The translations under genes were made by a program, and so were the position numbers. From positions 83,686,179 through 83,750,178 of the forward strand of contig NC_084462.1 in NCBI RefSeq assembly GCF_027409185.1: a DNA stretch of 64,000 nucleotides. Direction: 5' to 3'. The stretch comes from Cynocephalus volans (taxonomy: Eukaryota > Chordata > Mammalia > Dermoptera > Cynocephalidae). Each line of letters begins with the position of its first letter. Positions within the stretch are counted from its first letter, which is position 1. Under the pieces are notes generated by a model. It was not told the DNA's origin, ran no database searches, and saw only the letters and a program-made list of their open reading frames with translations. Positions 11,751 through 23,608 of this stretch are shown here, piece after piece.

Positions 11751-12104
11751 TGTCAGTTTGTTTGGGCTGCTATAACAAAGATATCACAGACTGTGTGGCT
11801 TTTAAACAGCAGAAATTTATTTCTCACAGTTCTGAGAAGTCCAGGATCAAGGTGCCAGCAGATTCAGTGTCTGGTGAGGGGCTGCTTCCTGGATCTTAGA
11901 CAGCTGTTCTTGCTGTGCTCCTGCATGGCTGAAGGGCGAGGGAACTCTCTGGGGTCTCCTTTATAATGGCACCAATCCCATTTATACCGGTTCCCCCTCA
12001 TGACCTAATCACCTCCCAAAGACCCCATCTCTAAATGCCATCACATCTTGGATTAGGTTTCAACATATGACTTCTGCGGGGACACAAACATTCAGTCTAT
12101 AGCA
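11751..12104 (+). mobile_element. Solo LTR, MLT1/MST-like (MaLR)
   Basis: A 354-base element beginning TGTCAGTTTG and ending CTATAGCA, flanked by a perfect 5-base target-site duplication, catgg, at 11746-11750 and 12105-12109. Internal landmarks: 'gggctgctataacaaagata', 'acagcagaaatttatttctc', 'ctcatgacctaatcacctcc', 'gattaggtttcaacatatga'. A 5-bp duplication is expected for ERVL/MaLR integration. No internal region adjoins it. Confidence 0.9.
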
Positions 12105-12109
12105 CATGG

Positions 12110-13099
12110 CATCAAATAAGTAGAATTAAACAGTTTCTTTACAATGTGTGTTTACTAGTTTTTGTCAGTTATTTCAGGGTTGTTTTTTCTGCCAGAGTAT
12201 TTTACTGACGGTGCAAACGAACCCAGACTATTGTTCACAGAGTTGGGATGGACTATGGATGTGGTGACCAGACAGTGACCTTGTTACTTGACTGCAGGTT
12301 TGTTACTAGTCTTCAACAATTCTCCTACCACTTTAATCAAAGTTTGGAGGTGGTCTAAACTTATTTTGGAAGTCCTTTAGAAATAGTGCAAGTGTGTTTT
12401 GTGTTGTTATATGGGGTGCTTCTCTGCTGAATGATAGAGGAATCAGTGGAAGATACTGTATTGTTTTATTACCTTTCCCAGTCTCATTGCTCTTGTCCTT
12501 AATTCATTTGAATATTTCTATCAGATTGGTTAATGCTATTTAACCTTGGCCTTGTGGTGTTTGATTTGTATGCACTCACAGAACCTTTTGGCCTCATGGT
12601 AGTTCTGACTCAAAGGCAGCTTGAAAAGGATGAAAAATAGCTTTACTTTTGCAATTTGCTTTCTTAATCAACATTTATTCGTAAACAAAGTAGTAGAAGA
12701 AACCATGAATGACTCCTTGGAATTTTTCCTGAGGCTAAAACTGTCAATCATTTTGGAGAGAGCCAAATCTGGGAATTACCTGCAGCAGTAAAATCCTACA
12801 AAAGATGAGGTGGTTTGTATGCAATAAAGTGTTCCTGCAAGAATTCCCTGGTTCTGCCAGAATATGTTTCAGCAAAGATTAAGAGCGTCAGGTGATACAG
12901 ATTGTTTCTACAGAATGGAAAATAAGCATAGGTCTGTACTTACTCACTCGTCAATTTAAATTGGATAACAGCAGGTTCCTGACAATCAGACATTCAGTCA
13001 AGAAAGACAGAGGTGACATGCTTAAGTATTCAACTACGGCAAATTTAAGTTTGCTTTTTAAGATAAGAAGGCAGCTGTCAGGTACCACTTCTGGGATGG
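12110..13099. other. Unclassified DNA
   Basis: About 1 kb of AT-rich sequence without a repeat family I recognise. The plus frame 12892-13107 has no recognisable product. Part of it may be an undetected old repeat. Confidence 0.35.
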
Positions 13100-14586
13100 C
13101 AGTGTGAGGAGTTCCGGAGACTTGCTCCTCTGTGAAACAAGAATAACCACTGAAACCGATAAAAAAAAAAGCCCAACCATTTGAAGTCTGGAAATTATCC
13201 TAAAAACATACAGCAAATGAAGAAACACTTATTCAAGAAACTCTATTTAAAAAACAAGAAAGAAAATCTACTAAAGTTTGGTAAGAGCAGCAAGAGTCTG
13301 TGGCACTTGAGCCACGACTGACTTCTTCCTTCCCAACTAACAGATCAGCTTGTCAGATTCTTGGCCTCAGGTGGGTGTGGCCAAGAAGACAAGTTCCCTG
13401 TCCCCTCAGCTCCTGACCAAGGGATATAGTATTTCGCCAGGAGGGGCAGGCTTTCTGCACTTTTTATTCCTTCAAACTCTGCATTGAAGGAACTCCAAAA
13501 AGTTCATGGGTGGATTAGTGTTATCTTTGCATTCTGTTTTTCCATGAACTTTTTGAAGTAGAAGCATCAGCTGGTAATTAGTGCAGCCTAACTGCTGGGG
13601 TTTGATATGCAATGAAGCAGGCATTTTAATGGAGAGATCAGAGAAAGAGTCAAGGAGAACCCTGCTAAACTCACTGTCATCCTAAAGCCTTCATCTCTGG
13701 CAAGGAAATAGACTTCACTGGAATAGTCTATCCCAGTTACTATACAAATAAACAAGCAAACAATAATAAAAATATGCCCCAGACAGGGGGCATGAGAATC
13801 AGTATCCAGAGTTGTGAAAATATGTGCCTAAAATATCCAGTTTCCAATAAGAAATTATGAGACATGCAAAGAAACAAGAAACTGTGCGCCATACATAGCC
13901 CCCCCCCAAATAAAACCTCTCCCCTCAAAGCAGGCAACAGAAACTCCCTGTGTGAGGGCTTGGATGTCAGGTTAAACAGACTTCAAAACAGCCATTATAA
14001 ATATGTCCAAAGAGTTGAGGGAAGCCGTGCTTAAAGAAGCAAAGGAAGGCATGATAACAACGTCTCATCGAATAAAGAATATCAATAAAAAGATAGAAAT
14101 TATAAAAAAATGGAAATTCTGAAGTTGAAAAATATAAATAAATGAAAATTTCACTAGAGCAGCTCAACAGTAGATTTGAAGTGGCAGAAGAAAGAATCAG
14201 TTAACTTGAAGATAGATTGATAGAGATTGTACAATATGAAGAACAGAAAAAAGAATAAAGAAAAATGAAGAGAGGCTCAGGGAAATATGAGACACCACGA
14301 AAACACACCTACATATCTGTAATAGAAATGCCAGATGGGGAGAAGAGGGAGGAAAAATGAAATTTGGTTGAAAACAAAAACACCTACATACGTGTAATAG
14401 AAATACCAGATAGAGAGAGAGAAAAAAAGGAAGAAATTTGGCTGAAAATTTCCCAAATTTGATGAAAATCATTAATCTACACATTCAGTAAGCTCAGCAA
14501 ACTCTAGGATAAATTCGAAGAGATTCATACCCAGACATATTATAGTAAAAATGCTGAAAGTCAAAGACTAAGGAGAAAATCTTAAG
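13100..14586 (+). mobile_element. HAL1 (half-L1) LINE, 5' part
   Basis: From about 13960 the sequence follows the HAL1 coding region: 'cttcaaaacagccattataa', 'atgataacaacgtctcatcg', 'agaatatcaataaaaagata', 'agcagctcaacagtagattt', 'agaagaaagaatcagttaac' and 'cccaaatttgatgaaaatca'. HAL1 elements carry an L1 ORF1-like gene (coiled coil plus RNA-binding region) but no ORF2. The frame is broken by many stops. The sequence at 13100-13950 is probably its 5' UTR, with less certainty. A later L1 insertion interrupts it at 14586; the remainder resumes at 15968. Confidence 0.75.
13740..13790. other. A-rich patch in the HAL1 5' region
   Basis: Short 'aaataaacaagcaaacaata' type sequence; no function inferred. 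Confidence 0.4.
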
Positions 14587-14877
14587 ATGGGAGGTAATCA
14601 GTGTTGGTGAGGGTAAGGAGAGAAGGAAACCTTGTACGGTGTTGGTGGGAATGTAAATTAGTATAGCCATTGAGGAAAGAGTATGGAGGTTCTTCAAAAA
14701 ATTAAAAATAGAACTATCATATGATGCAGCAATTCCACTTTTGGGTATATTTCCAAAGGAAATGAAATCAGTATGTTGAAGATGTATCTGTACTCCTATG
14801 TTCATTGCAGCATTATTCACAATAGCCAAGATATGAAAACAACCTAAGTATCTGTTGATGAATGAATGAAGAAAATG

Positions 14878-14880
<3 letters not shown>

Positions 14881-14912
<32 letters not shown>
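14881..14912. repeat. (CA)n microsatellite
   Basis: About 15 CA repeats lying at the point where many L1 copies have a short 'tatatacaca' run before the YYSAIKK codons. It has expanded from L1 sequence. Confidence 0.95.
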
Positions 14913-14915
<3 letters not shown>

Positions 14916-15075
14916 TCTGGACTATTATTTAGCTATAAAAAGAAGGAAATACTTCCATTTGAGATAACTCGGATAAAACTGGAGGACATCATGCTAAGTG
15001 AAATAAACCAGTCACAGTAAGACAAATATTGTATGATCTCATTTATAAGTGAAATCTAAAAAAGTCAACCTCACA

Positions 15076-15590
15076 TGTATTAGTCAGGGTTCTCCAGACA
15101 GACAGAACCAACAGGATATGTTTATAAATATATGAGAGGGAATTTATTAGGGTAATTGGCTCTCACAATTGTGAACAGGAGTCCTATGCTAGGCTGTCTG
15201 CAAACTGTATGCTGGTAGCATGACTCAGTCCAAGTCTGAAGACCTCAGAAGTAGGGAATTCAATAATGCCATTGGTGTAGGTCCTGGAATCCAAAAGTTG
15301 AAGAGTCTTGAGTTCTGATGTCCAGGAACAGGAGAGCAGAGTGTACCCTGGCCACAGTGGATAGAGAGAGAGATTTGTCTTTTTCTTCCATTTTTGTTCT
15401 CTTGGGGCCCTCAATGGATTGGATGGTTCCCACCCACACTGAGGGCAGATCTTTCTCACCCAGTCCACTCAGGCTCTCATGCTAATCTCTTCTAGAAACA
15501 CACTCACGGACGCATCTAAAAAGATAGCTGTACTAGGTTTCCCAGCATTCTTTAACCTAATCAAATTGACACCTAGAATTAACCATCACA
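15076..15590 (+). mobile_element. Solo LTR (ERVL/MaLR class), inside L1
   Basis: Begins TGTATTAGTCAGGG and ends AACCATCACA, with a perfect 5-base target-site duplication, tcaca, at 15071-15075 and 15591-15595. Internal landmarks: 'gagagggaatttattagggt', 'atgactcagtccaagtctga', 'ctcaggctctcatgctaatc', 'tcaaattgacacctagaatt'. The same family recurs at 18926-19379. No retroviral genes accompany it. The exact family name is not certain. Confidence 0.88.
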
Positions 15591-15967
15591 TCACAGAAGC
15601 AGAGAGTAGGATCATAGTCGCGAGGGGCTGGGGGGTGGGTGAAGGAAATGGGGAGATGGTCAAAGGGTACAAACCTTCAGTTGCAAGATAAATAAGTTCT
15701 GAAGATCTAATGTGCAGTATGATGACTATAGTTACTAATACTGCATTGTGTACTTGAAATTTGCTAGGAGAGTAAATCTAAGTATTCTTGCCACACACAC
15801 ACAAAATGATGAGTATGTGAAGTGATGGATGCATTAATTAGTTTGATTGTGGTAATCATTTCAAAATGTGTATGTACATGAAATCATCTCATTGTATACC
15901 TTAAGTACATACAGTTGTTATATGTCAGTTATACTGCAAAACAACTGAAAAAAATTTTTTAAAAGAG

Positions 15968-16085
15968 AGAAAATCTTGAAGCCCTTGAGAGAAAAATAAT
16001 TTGTTATGCACAAGAGAACACAATAAGATTAATAGCTGACTTCTCATCAGAAACAATGGAGACCAGAAGGAAGCTGTCCTGATTC
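15968..16085 (+). mobile_element. HAL1, 3' continuation after the L1 insertion
   Basis: Resumes where the HAL1 sequence stops at 14586: 'agagaaaatcttgaagccct', 'caataagattaatagctgac', 'ttctcatcagaaacaatgga', 'gaccagaagg'. This is the C-terminal part of the ORF1-like gene. Similarity fades beyond about 16085. Confidence 0.8.
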
Positions 16086-16305
16086 AGTAATGCTAAAGCA
16101 TGTAAAAGATCTGCAACCCCAGAAAGGAACTTGCACATATGGTCGATTGTGTGTCAATACTTCCTGTGTGCATTGCAGACACCACTAATCAATCACAATC
16201 CTACTTCCATTGAAACCCCAATCTCAGCCTCAAAATTCTCATAAACAACCATCCAGGTAGCCACTGCCAGTCAACGAGAGCATTCATAAGAGATGAAATA
16301 CAACA
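16086..16305. other. Unclassified DNA
   Basis: Possible decayed HAL1 tail for the first ~50 bases; nothing else recognised. Confidence 0.3.
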
Positions 16306-16440
16306 TTTACCATCCCAGCCTCATTTCACAGGTGAGGAAGTCAAGGGCCAGAACTCACAGAATTAAAGACAGACACAGACATAGCGCCCAGGTCTCCTGA
16401 CAGCTGGTCTATGGCGGTACACTGCATTTGTTCAGATCCA
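16306..16440 (-). repeat. MIR SINE fragment
   Basis: Antisense MIR order: 'cctcatttcacaggtgagga', 'agtcaagggccagaactcac', then 'gcgcccaggtctcctgac'. Confidence 0.55.
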
Positions 16441-16691
16441 GGCAGCATCACAGGTCTTTTTAACTTCCTATCTCAGGAGCTTTTTGAATTTTAAATAACC
16501 AACCAGACTTGCTTGTTCTATTCCACATGAACAGAGAGCTCTAGCACTGAAGCATTCATGCTTGAAAAAGAATGATCAATTAGCACTGAGAGAGGTTGTT
16601 ATATATTTTTAAAAAACCCTCTCTTACATTTCAGGTTTTCCTGGGGTTTGAAGTTATGTTTCTGTATGCATGCCTTTTAGTCTTCCTGCAG

Positions 16692-16766
16692 GATGCTGAC
16701 TTGGCTGACGTGAGGAAGTGGCTTCCTGCAATTTCTCCCACATCCTGGCACAGGGGCGTCCTGCTG
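16692..16766 (+). other. Candidate 75-bp exon (unconfirmed)
   Basis: A pyrimidine-rich stretch ending 'cttcctgcag' (AG at 16690-16691) precedes, and CTG|gtgaga (GT at 16767-16768) follows a 75-base segment that is open in one frame (25 codons, phase 0-0, containing DADLADVRKWLPAIS). I do not recognise the peptide and find no neighbouring exon to join it. It could be an alternative or lncRNA exon, or chance. Confidence 0.2.
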
Positions 16767-18623
16767 GTGAGACTAAGTATTACCAGTACCCCAGAGGAAG
16801 TTCGAAACTTCCTTCAGTGGGTAAAGCCTCTCATCTGTGTTGTTAGAAGATGAAACTAGCTAGATCAACCGGTGCCTCAGGTTAGTGAACGGCAGAAAAT
16901 ATGTATTTAGCTCATACTTATTAATACACTGACAACTAAAAGTTGACAACTGAATGTACCTCATGACTTAAGGTTTTTTTTATTTAGTAGGATTCCCCCT
17001 TTTCCTCTCTTAGCTTGAACAGCTCTGAGGGCTCAGCTAGCTTGGTGAATCAGTTACATAACAATCTCTTGCACCTGCTCAAGTCTATTAGGCGATGTCA
17101 GTGGTTGAGTTCGTATGAATTACATCTTCCAAGGGGAAGTCAACAGACCCTCATCTACTGTCCTCATTTACCTTCTTCTCATGCATTTCTCTGTACCCTG
17201 CAAGTCCATCCTGGGATTGTAGATGGTTCCTTCCTTTCATAGGTCTACCAGCTGGGTGGGGGTGGTGTTAACATTCCAGAAGGATCAGAGTGCAACTGTT
17301 TTCTCTGGCTTATTGACACGTGTGTCAGGTGCTGTCACCACTGTTCTGACCTCCAGCCTCCTACCCACCTTACTGATTTTGCTCAGAGACAAGCTTACAG
17401 TGAGAACTGCTAGATAACATCTGTCTCCAATTATTGCCTGGATGTACTTTGTAAACAGTTGTATTAAATTTCATATATTATTTTAACTACATCCACTCAG
17501 ATTGTTCTTGCAAACACATTTGTGTGAAACTTGACAGAAATGTTAAAATCAGTCTCATCTGTCTGGCTTCTTTTAGATGCCATTTCTGCTTCTTTTCAGA
17601 CGGTAGCCCTCCAGGCTGGGAGCGACTGGCAGTGTTGAGTCTAGGAAGGTAGACAGGCACCGTGGGCTTCAGCTCTGGCTGAAGCCTCCTTGCACTGGGA
17701 TCTGGTTGTCTCTTCCAAAGCCCTGCTGTACTGGAGCTGTATTATGCTCCGACAGCTCTCTGGAGTGGTGTAGCCATCTGGCATTGACCTTTTGTGCTAC
17801 TTTGTTATGGTGTAATTGCAACATCATTTCATCACCCTGGATGCCTTTCCCTTTTATAATTCAGGGGATCATTTTTTGCTGGCTTTTGCGTTTGGAACAG
17901 TTGTGCAAATGTAACATAGGAGCAAGTGTTTGCTTTGTAAGAAATCTCCAATATTTTCAGAGTTAAGATAATTCCAGGGCTGATAGAGTCTCTTCCCAAG
18001 TGAGGGGAGAGGTTCAAGATTTAGTAAGACCTTCGTGTGAGTGCTAAAGAATATTACTTTTGCCGAGATATTCACTGTAGCTCAGTTGCAGCATTTCCAT
18101 GATCAGTCTCTGGGCCAACCTAGATGCCAAACTCAGAAACAAACTAACAAAAATCTTTGTGATTGTATAAAATAATCAGTGATCAAGGTAGAAAACTTTG
18201 TAGGAAAGATGGAAGAGGGGATTTGTATCACATACTCCATCATAAACAACTTTTAAAAAATCCCCTTTAAATGGATTTTCTCTCCTCAAAACTCTTTCCT
18301 CGTTTGCTTTGCCCCTTGGGTTTCTTCTTCCTTGCCCTTTTCTGAGCAGCATTTGGCTTGACCTCTTGCACAGCTCATTCAGACGCCCAGTAAAACAAAA
18401 GGTTCCCCAGTCGATAGGTCCCACACTTCCTAGTAAGAAAGTAGTTATTTAAACTTGCTTTCTTGAGGTCTTGGTTTCATTCCAGTTGATAAAAATATTT
18501 TCTCATATTGTGGTCTCACCAAGAGATATTCTGGTGAATACAAGTCTCTCCATCTCATGACATTAGTAAATCAAGACTGCAGAAGACGGATGCTATCAAG
18601 ACTTGTGACTGAAAATAAGGCAG
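16767..18623. other. Unclassified DNA
   Basis: About 1.9 kb with no repeat family recognised. Plus-strand frames at 17015-17242, 17223-17417 and 17706-17966 have no known domain and no ordered splice sites. Confidence 0.35.
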
Positions 18624-18820
18624 GGACTCTCAGCCTCCATGCTATTGACATGGGCTGGGTAATTTTTTGTTGTGGGAGGATGTTTAGCAGCATCTCTGAT
18701 GTTTGCACACTAGATGCCATTAGCATCCCCCTACTCCTATTTGTGACAATCAAAAATGTCTCCAGACATTGTCAAAATGTCCCCTGGGGAACAAAATTGC
18801 CCCTGGTTGAAAACCAATGA
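18624..18820 (-). mobile_element. MER20 DNA transposon, second copy
   Basis: Same orientation and landmarks as the copy at 6911-7120: 'ttttttgttgtgggaggatg' (with a short deletion), 'tttagcagcatctctgatg', 'aatgtctccagacattgtca', 'ttgcccctggttgaaaacca'. It is non-coding and non-autonomous. Confidence 0.85.
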
Positions 18821-18925
18821 TAAGAAGGAATTCTAATATTTCAGACAGGAAAACATTTTTGAACTCCTGGGGGGTTCATGGTCCTGTATCTGACTTCTCT
18901 GAAAAATATCCTCAAGGTAGATCAC

Positions 18926-19379
18926 ACTATTAGTCAGAATTCTCCAGAGACAGAACCAATAGAATATGTATGTAGATATATGAGAGGAGATTTATTAGGG
19001 GAGTTGGCTCACACCATCCTGAAGGCTGAGAAGTCCCACAACAGGGCTGTCTGCAAGCTGGAGGCCCTGGGATGCTGGTAGCATGGCTCAGTCCAAGTCT
19101 GGAAAGCCTCAGAATCAAGGAAGCCAATGATGTAATTCTTAGTCCAACGCCAAAGGCCTGAGAGCCCTGGGGTGCCACTGGTGTATGTCCCAGAACCCAA
19201 CATCCGGGGAGCCTGGAGTTCTGATGTCCAAGGACAGGAGAGAATATAGCTCCAGAAGATAGATCACATGCTAATCTCCTCTGAAAACACCCTCACAGAT
19301 ACACCCCAAAATAATGCTCTACCAGGTTTCTAGGTATTCCTTAATCTAGTCAAATTGACACCCAAAATTGACCATCACA
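18926..19379 (+). mobile_element. Solo LTR, same family as 15076-15590
   Basis: Starts at 'actattagtcagaattctcc' (the expected TG is lost) and ends 'gaccatcaca'. Shared landmarks: 'gagaggagatttattagggg', 'atggctcagtccaagtctgg', 'tcacatgctaatctcctctg', 'tcaaattgacacccaaaatt'. No clear target-site duplication. The intervening sequence between the two LTRs is not retroviral, so they are separate insertions. Confidence 0.85.
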
Positions 19380-20853
<1,474 letters not shown>

Positions 20854-20856
20854 TGA

Positions 20857-21039
<183 letters not shown>

Positions 21040-21632
21040 TGAAGTCTGCACAGCGAAAGAACCTCTCCGCTCTGGAAAAGGCAGCTGATGCACTCCTTGT
21101 TTGGGGACTATCTGGCTCAGATGCAGCTGAGCAGCATGAGGCCTTGCGTGCTTTTTGGGCTGCTGCCCATTCAGTCCAGGTTCAGCCAGTAGGTGAGGCC
21201 ATCAGAAAGAAGAGCTAAAGGGTCTGCTGGCCTTGCCCAGCAGGGAGAGCCAAGACCATCCTGGACACTCATGATGAAGAGTTTAGGTTCAATTTCTTTT
21301 AGCCTCTCCCCAGTCCTGGAATAGTCTCCCTCCCTGGGGTGGTATGGGGGTTTGTCTTGAGTGCAGAGCCTTTCCAGGAATTCCCTGTTGGCAGATGTGG
21401 AGTTGGCCTGTCCCTGGCTGCTCCATCGGTCTGGGGCTGTTGGTAGGTGTGAGACTATCAGCCAAGCACAAGATCCCATTTGTAGGTTTTCTGATGAATT
21501 GTGCATCCTGTCAGAAAAGAGAGGTGCATTTAGAAAATCTTCTACAATAATCTGTTCAGTGTGTTGTAGAAAGAATATTGTACTCAGTCTTTAGGATTGG
21601 ATTATGTAGCTGTTAGTAATAGGAATTAGTGG

Positions 21633-22180
21633 AAGTGCCCTGGGCTCTTCCAAGCCAGGGTGGTGGTGGGGTCTTGGGCCTTGGCCATTCACCCCCCAAC
21701 ACCCATAGCCAGCCCAGTGGTGACCACCAAGCCACTGCAGGAAGTGCCCTGGGCCTCCTGAGCTGGGGTGGTAGGGGTTCGAGGGTCTTGGCCATGCTCC
21801 CCCGACACATGCAACCAGCACAGTGATGAGCACCAAGCTGCAGCAAGAAGGGCCCCAGGGTTCCTGAGCTGGGATGTGGGGGGCATGGGCTTTTGCCACA
21901 CCCCTGGGACATTTGCATGCAGCCTGGCAATGACCAAGCCACCGCTGGAAGCCCTCCAGTCTCCCGTGTGAGAACAAGGGGGGGTGCCACAGGCCTCAAT
22001 CCCACCCCTCCTCCTTCCTATTTCTTCCATCCCATTTCCTTCCTGTTTCCCCCTCCATCCCAACTGCTCTGCAACAACATCCTAGAATGTAAAAAATAAT
22101 ATTAATAAGATGAAATTAAATTAAATTAAATTAAATTAAAATAAAATTAAAAAAAAAGATCACCAAGTACCCAGAGAACA

Positions 22181-22210
<30 letters not shown>
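21633..22210 (+). mobile_element. Unrecognised VNTR-bearing retroposon-like insertion
   Basis: The insertion is flanked by a 10-base near-perfect duplication, ga(a/t)ttagtgg, at 21623-21632 and 22211-22220. Inside are GC-rich tandem units starting at 21632, 21741 and 21847, with a partial or divergent one at 21948 (spacings 109, 106 and 101). Each begins gaag-gccc and includes 'ggggtcttggcc'-like and 'gaccaccaagcc..ctgca'-like parts. Then come a pyrimidine-rich block (about 22003-22063), a 'cctagaatgtaaaaaataat' stretch, an (AAATT)n run (about 22109-22140), an A-tract (22149-22158), about 30 other bases, and a final A-tract (about 22187-22210). Tandem repeats plus 3' A-tail plus duplication suggest L1-mediated retroposition, similar in plan to SVA-type elements, but I see no Alu, SINE-R or other known module. 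The family is unknown to me. Confidence 0.6.
22109..22148. repeat. (AAATT)n simple repeat
   Basis: At least five consecutive aaatt units followed by degenerate copies, part of the A-rich tail of the 21633-22210 insertion. Confidence 0.9.
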
Positions 22211-22211
<1 letters not shown>

Positions 22212-22341
22212 ATTTAGTGGGGAAGCTACGTGATTACACACTGGTGCTCACTTTTGAAAAAATGCACTGTCAATGGTTTAGTGTTTTATGCCACTATGTC
22301 ACATTGCCTTAATAAGTTTCTATTTTTGATTTAAAAAAAAA

Positions 22342-23443
22342 CAAAGGTCTTCTGTGTTCCCCATGGAATACATGGAACACTTGGTCTCTGGGTTGCCTGC
22401 ATCTTTCCCCCTGGCCTGCAGGTGGTGCACATGTTCCCCACAGGGGTTCCCATGGTGAAGCCAATCCCCCGATGTCATGGTGTGACTTCAAGGATTCTAC
22501 TGATGCCATTTCTTCTGAGGACACGGGCTGACCAGGCCAAACCTTTTAGGGTTTGTTGCTGCCACTCGATCTGCTGTTGTTACTTAGACACTGGAGTTGG
22601 GCCACTAACATTAATGTTACCCCTTCTAACCTGGCTATCTTTCCAGCCCAACTCATCAGTACCTTAGATGGAGGAGGAAATATTCCTCACCCTAACTCTG
22701 TTTACCGCTTGACAAACTTGCTTTACCTCTTAGTGTATTAGTGTCATCCTTAGACATGTTCCTCTTGTCTGGCTTACTCTTCCAGTTTCCTGAAACGCCT
22801 TTTCTTATTGAATCTGCTGTGAGTGTCTAGGGACCTGGTTTAGAAGGCTGAATGATGCTGCACAGGAAGTCATTTAAACATGTTCCCCTTCCCTGACAGT
22901 CAACCAGAAGCCATGAACTAAACTTGAATTTTTTGATTCTCTCCCCTACTTGGGGTAGAGCTTATAGGACATAATGACGAAAACTAAACTGTCTTTGCAA
23001 AATCAAAACATCTGCTTGTTTGAATGCCCTGCGTCTTCCGCACTCAGCTAGAAGCTCTTTTTGATCACTCTTCCCTTTTCGTGAGATGGAGATATTTCTG
23101 CAGCAACGTTTGCCACCGTTGCCATACACCATTCAAATGGACCAGAAAACCTGCTGATATGGCTATGCTGGTGAAAACAGACACTATCACCAGCTTCTTA
23201 GAACACCTGCAGGGAGAAACATCTCAAGGATTAAAATCAAGGATTTTAATGTTCAAGTCGAGTTTAGAAGCGAGAAACTCTGTGATCTAGGAGTCAAAAT
23301 TAAGCAGCTGGTGGTTACAGGTATCATGGCAGAGACCCAAGGAACCTGTTCAGTGAAGACTAGAGAAGCAAAAGCTTAGACCTGAGTTTTCCTGATGATG
23401 CTGATGAATGAGTGTCTTGATCTTGATGAAAAATGACATATGA
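22342..23443. other. Unclassified DNA downstream of the pseudogene
   Basis: No repeat recognised. The plus frame 23024-23290 (88 codons) includes two close Cys pairs but no known domain and no exon signals. Not called as a gene. Confidence 0.35.
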
Positions 23444-23608
23444 GGCCGGCCTCGGGGCTCACTCGGGAGAGTGCGGCGTTGGGAGCACCAAGGCCGCGGG
23501 TTCGGATCCTATATAGGGATGGCCGGTGGGCTCACTGGCTGAGCGTGGTGCAGACCACACCGTGCTGAGGGTTGCGATCCCCTTACTGGTCAAAAAAAAA
23601 AAAAAAAA
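23444..23608 (+). repeat. CYN-type tRNA-Ile-derived SINE, dimer
   Basis: Two tRNA-like monomers in tandem. Monomer 1 (23444-23520) begins GGCCGGCC, has an A-box-like 'ggctcactcgggag' (about 23456-23469) and a B box GGTTCGGATCC (23499-23509). Monomer 2 (23521-23591) begins GGCCGGTGGG, has 'ctcactggctgagcgtggtg' and ends 'ccccttactggtc'. A 17-base A tail follows (23592-23608). Flanks gacatatg (23435-23442) and gacacatg (23609-23616) form a likely target-site duplication. The head resembles tRNA-Ile (GGCCGGT-start, GAGCGTGGTGC, ACACCAAGG, GGTTCG). Dimeric tRNA-Ile SINEs are described from colugos; this drives the species inference. Transcription would be by RNA polymerase III. Confidence 0.85.

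Larger units (their letters stand above)
14587..15967 (+). mobile_element. L1 3' end inserted into HAL1 (itself interrupted by an LTR)
   Basis: Sense L1 from late ORF2 ('gtgttggtgggaatgtaaat', 'gcagcattattcacaatagc', 'actattatttagctataaaa') through the 3' UTR ('caaagggtacaaaccttcag', 'agtatgatgactatagttac') to an A-rich end at about 15947-15964. An LTR at 15076-15590 splits it. The host HAL1 motif agaaaatctt-aag is present on both sides (14574-14586 and 15968-15981), consistent with a target-site duplication of about 13 bases. Coding capacity is destroyed. Confidence 0.9.

Noticed and set aside
15076-19379. A provirus bounded by two LTRs
   Set aside because: The interval contains unrelated L1, HAL1, MIR and MER20 sequence and no retroviral genes.
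21591-22099. Several 65-130-codon frames on both strands
   Set aside because: They arise from the GC-rich tandem units of the VNTR insertion. They are open in several frames at once, as expected for stop-poor repeats.
23024-23290. 88-codon frame with Cys and His that might suggest a zinc finger
   Set aside because: Cys spacing does not fit a known finger, there is no neighbouring finger, and no exon signals.
23444-23591. Two functional tRNA genes
   Set aside because: The tRNA-like monomers lack a proper cloverleaf, are joined head to tail, carry a poly(A) tail and a target-site duplication, so they are a SINE.
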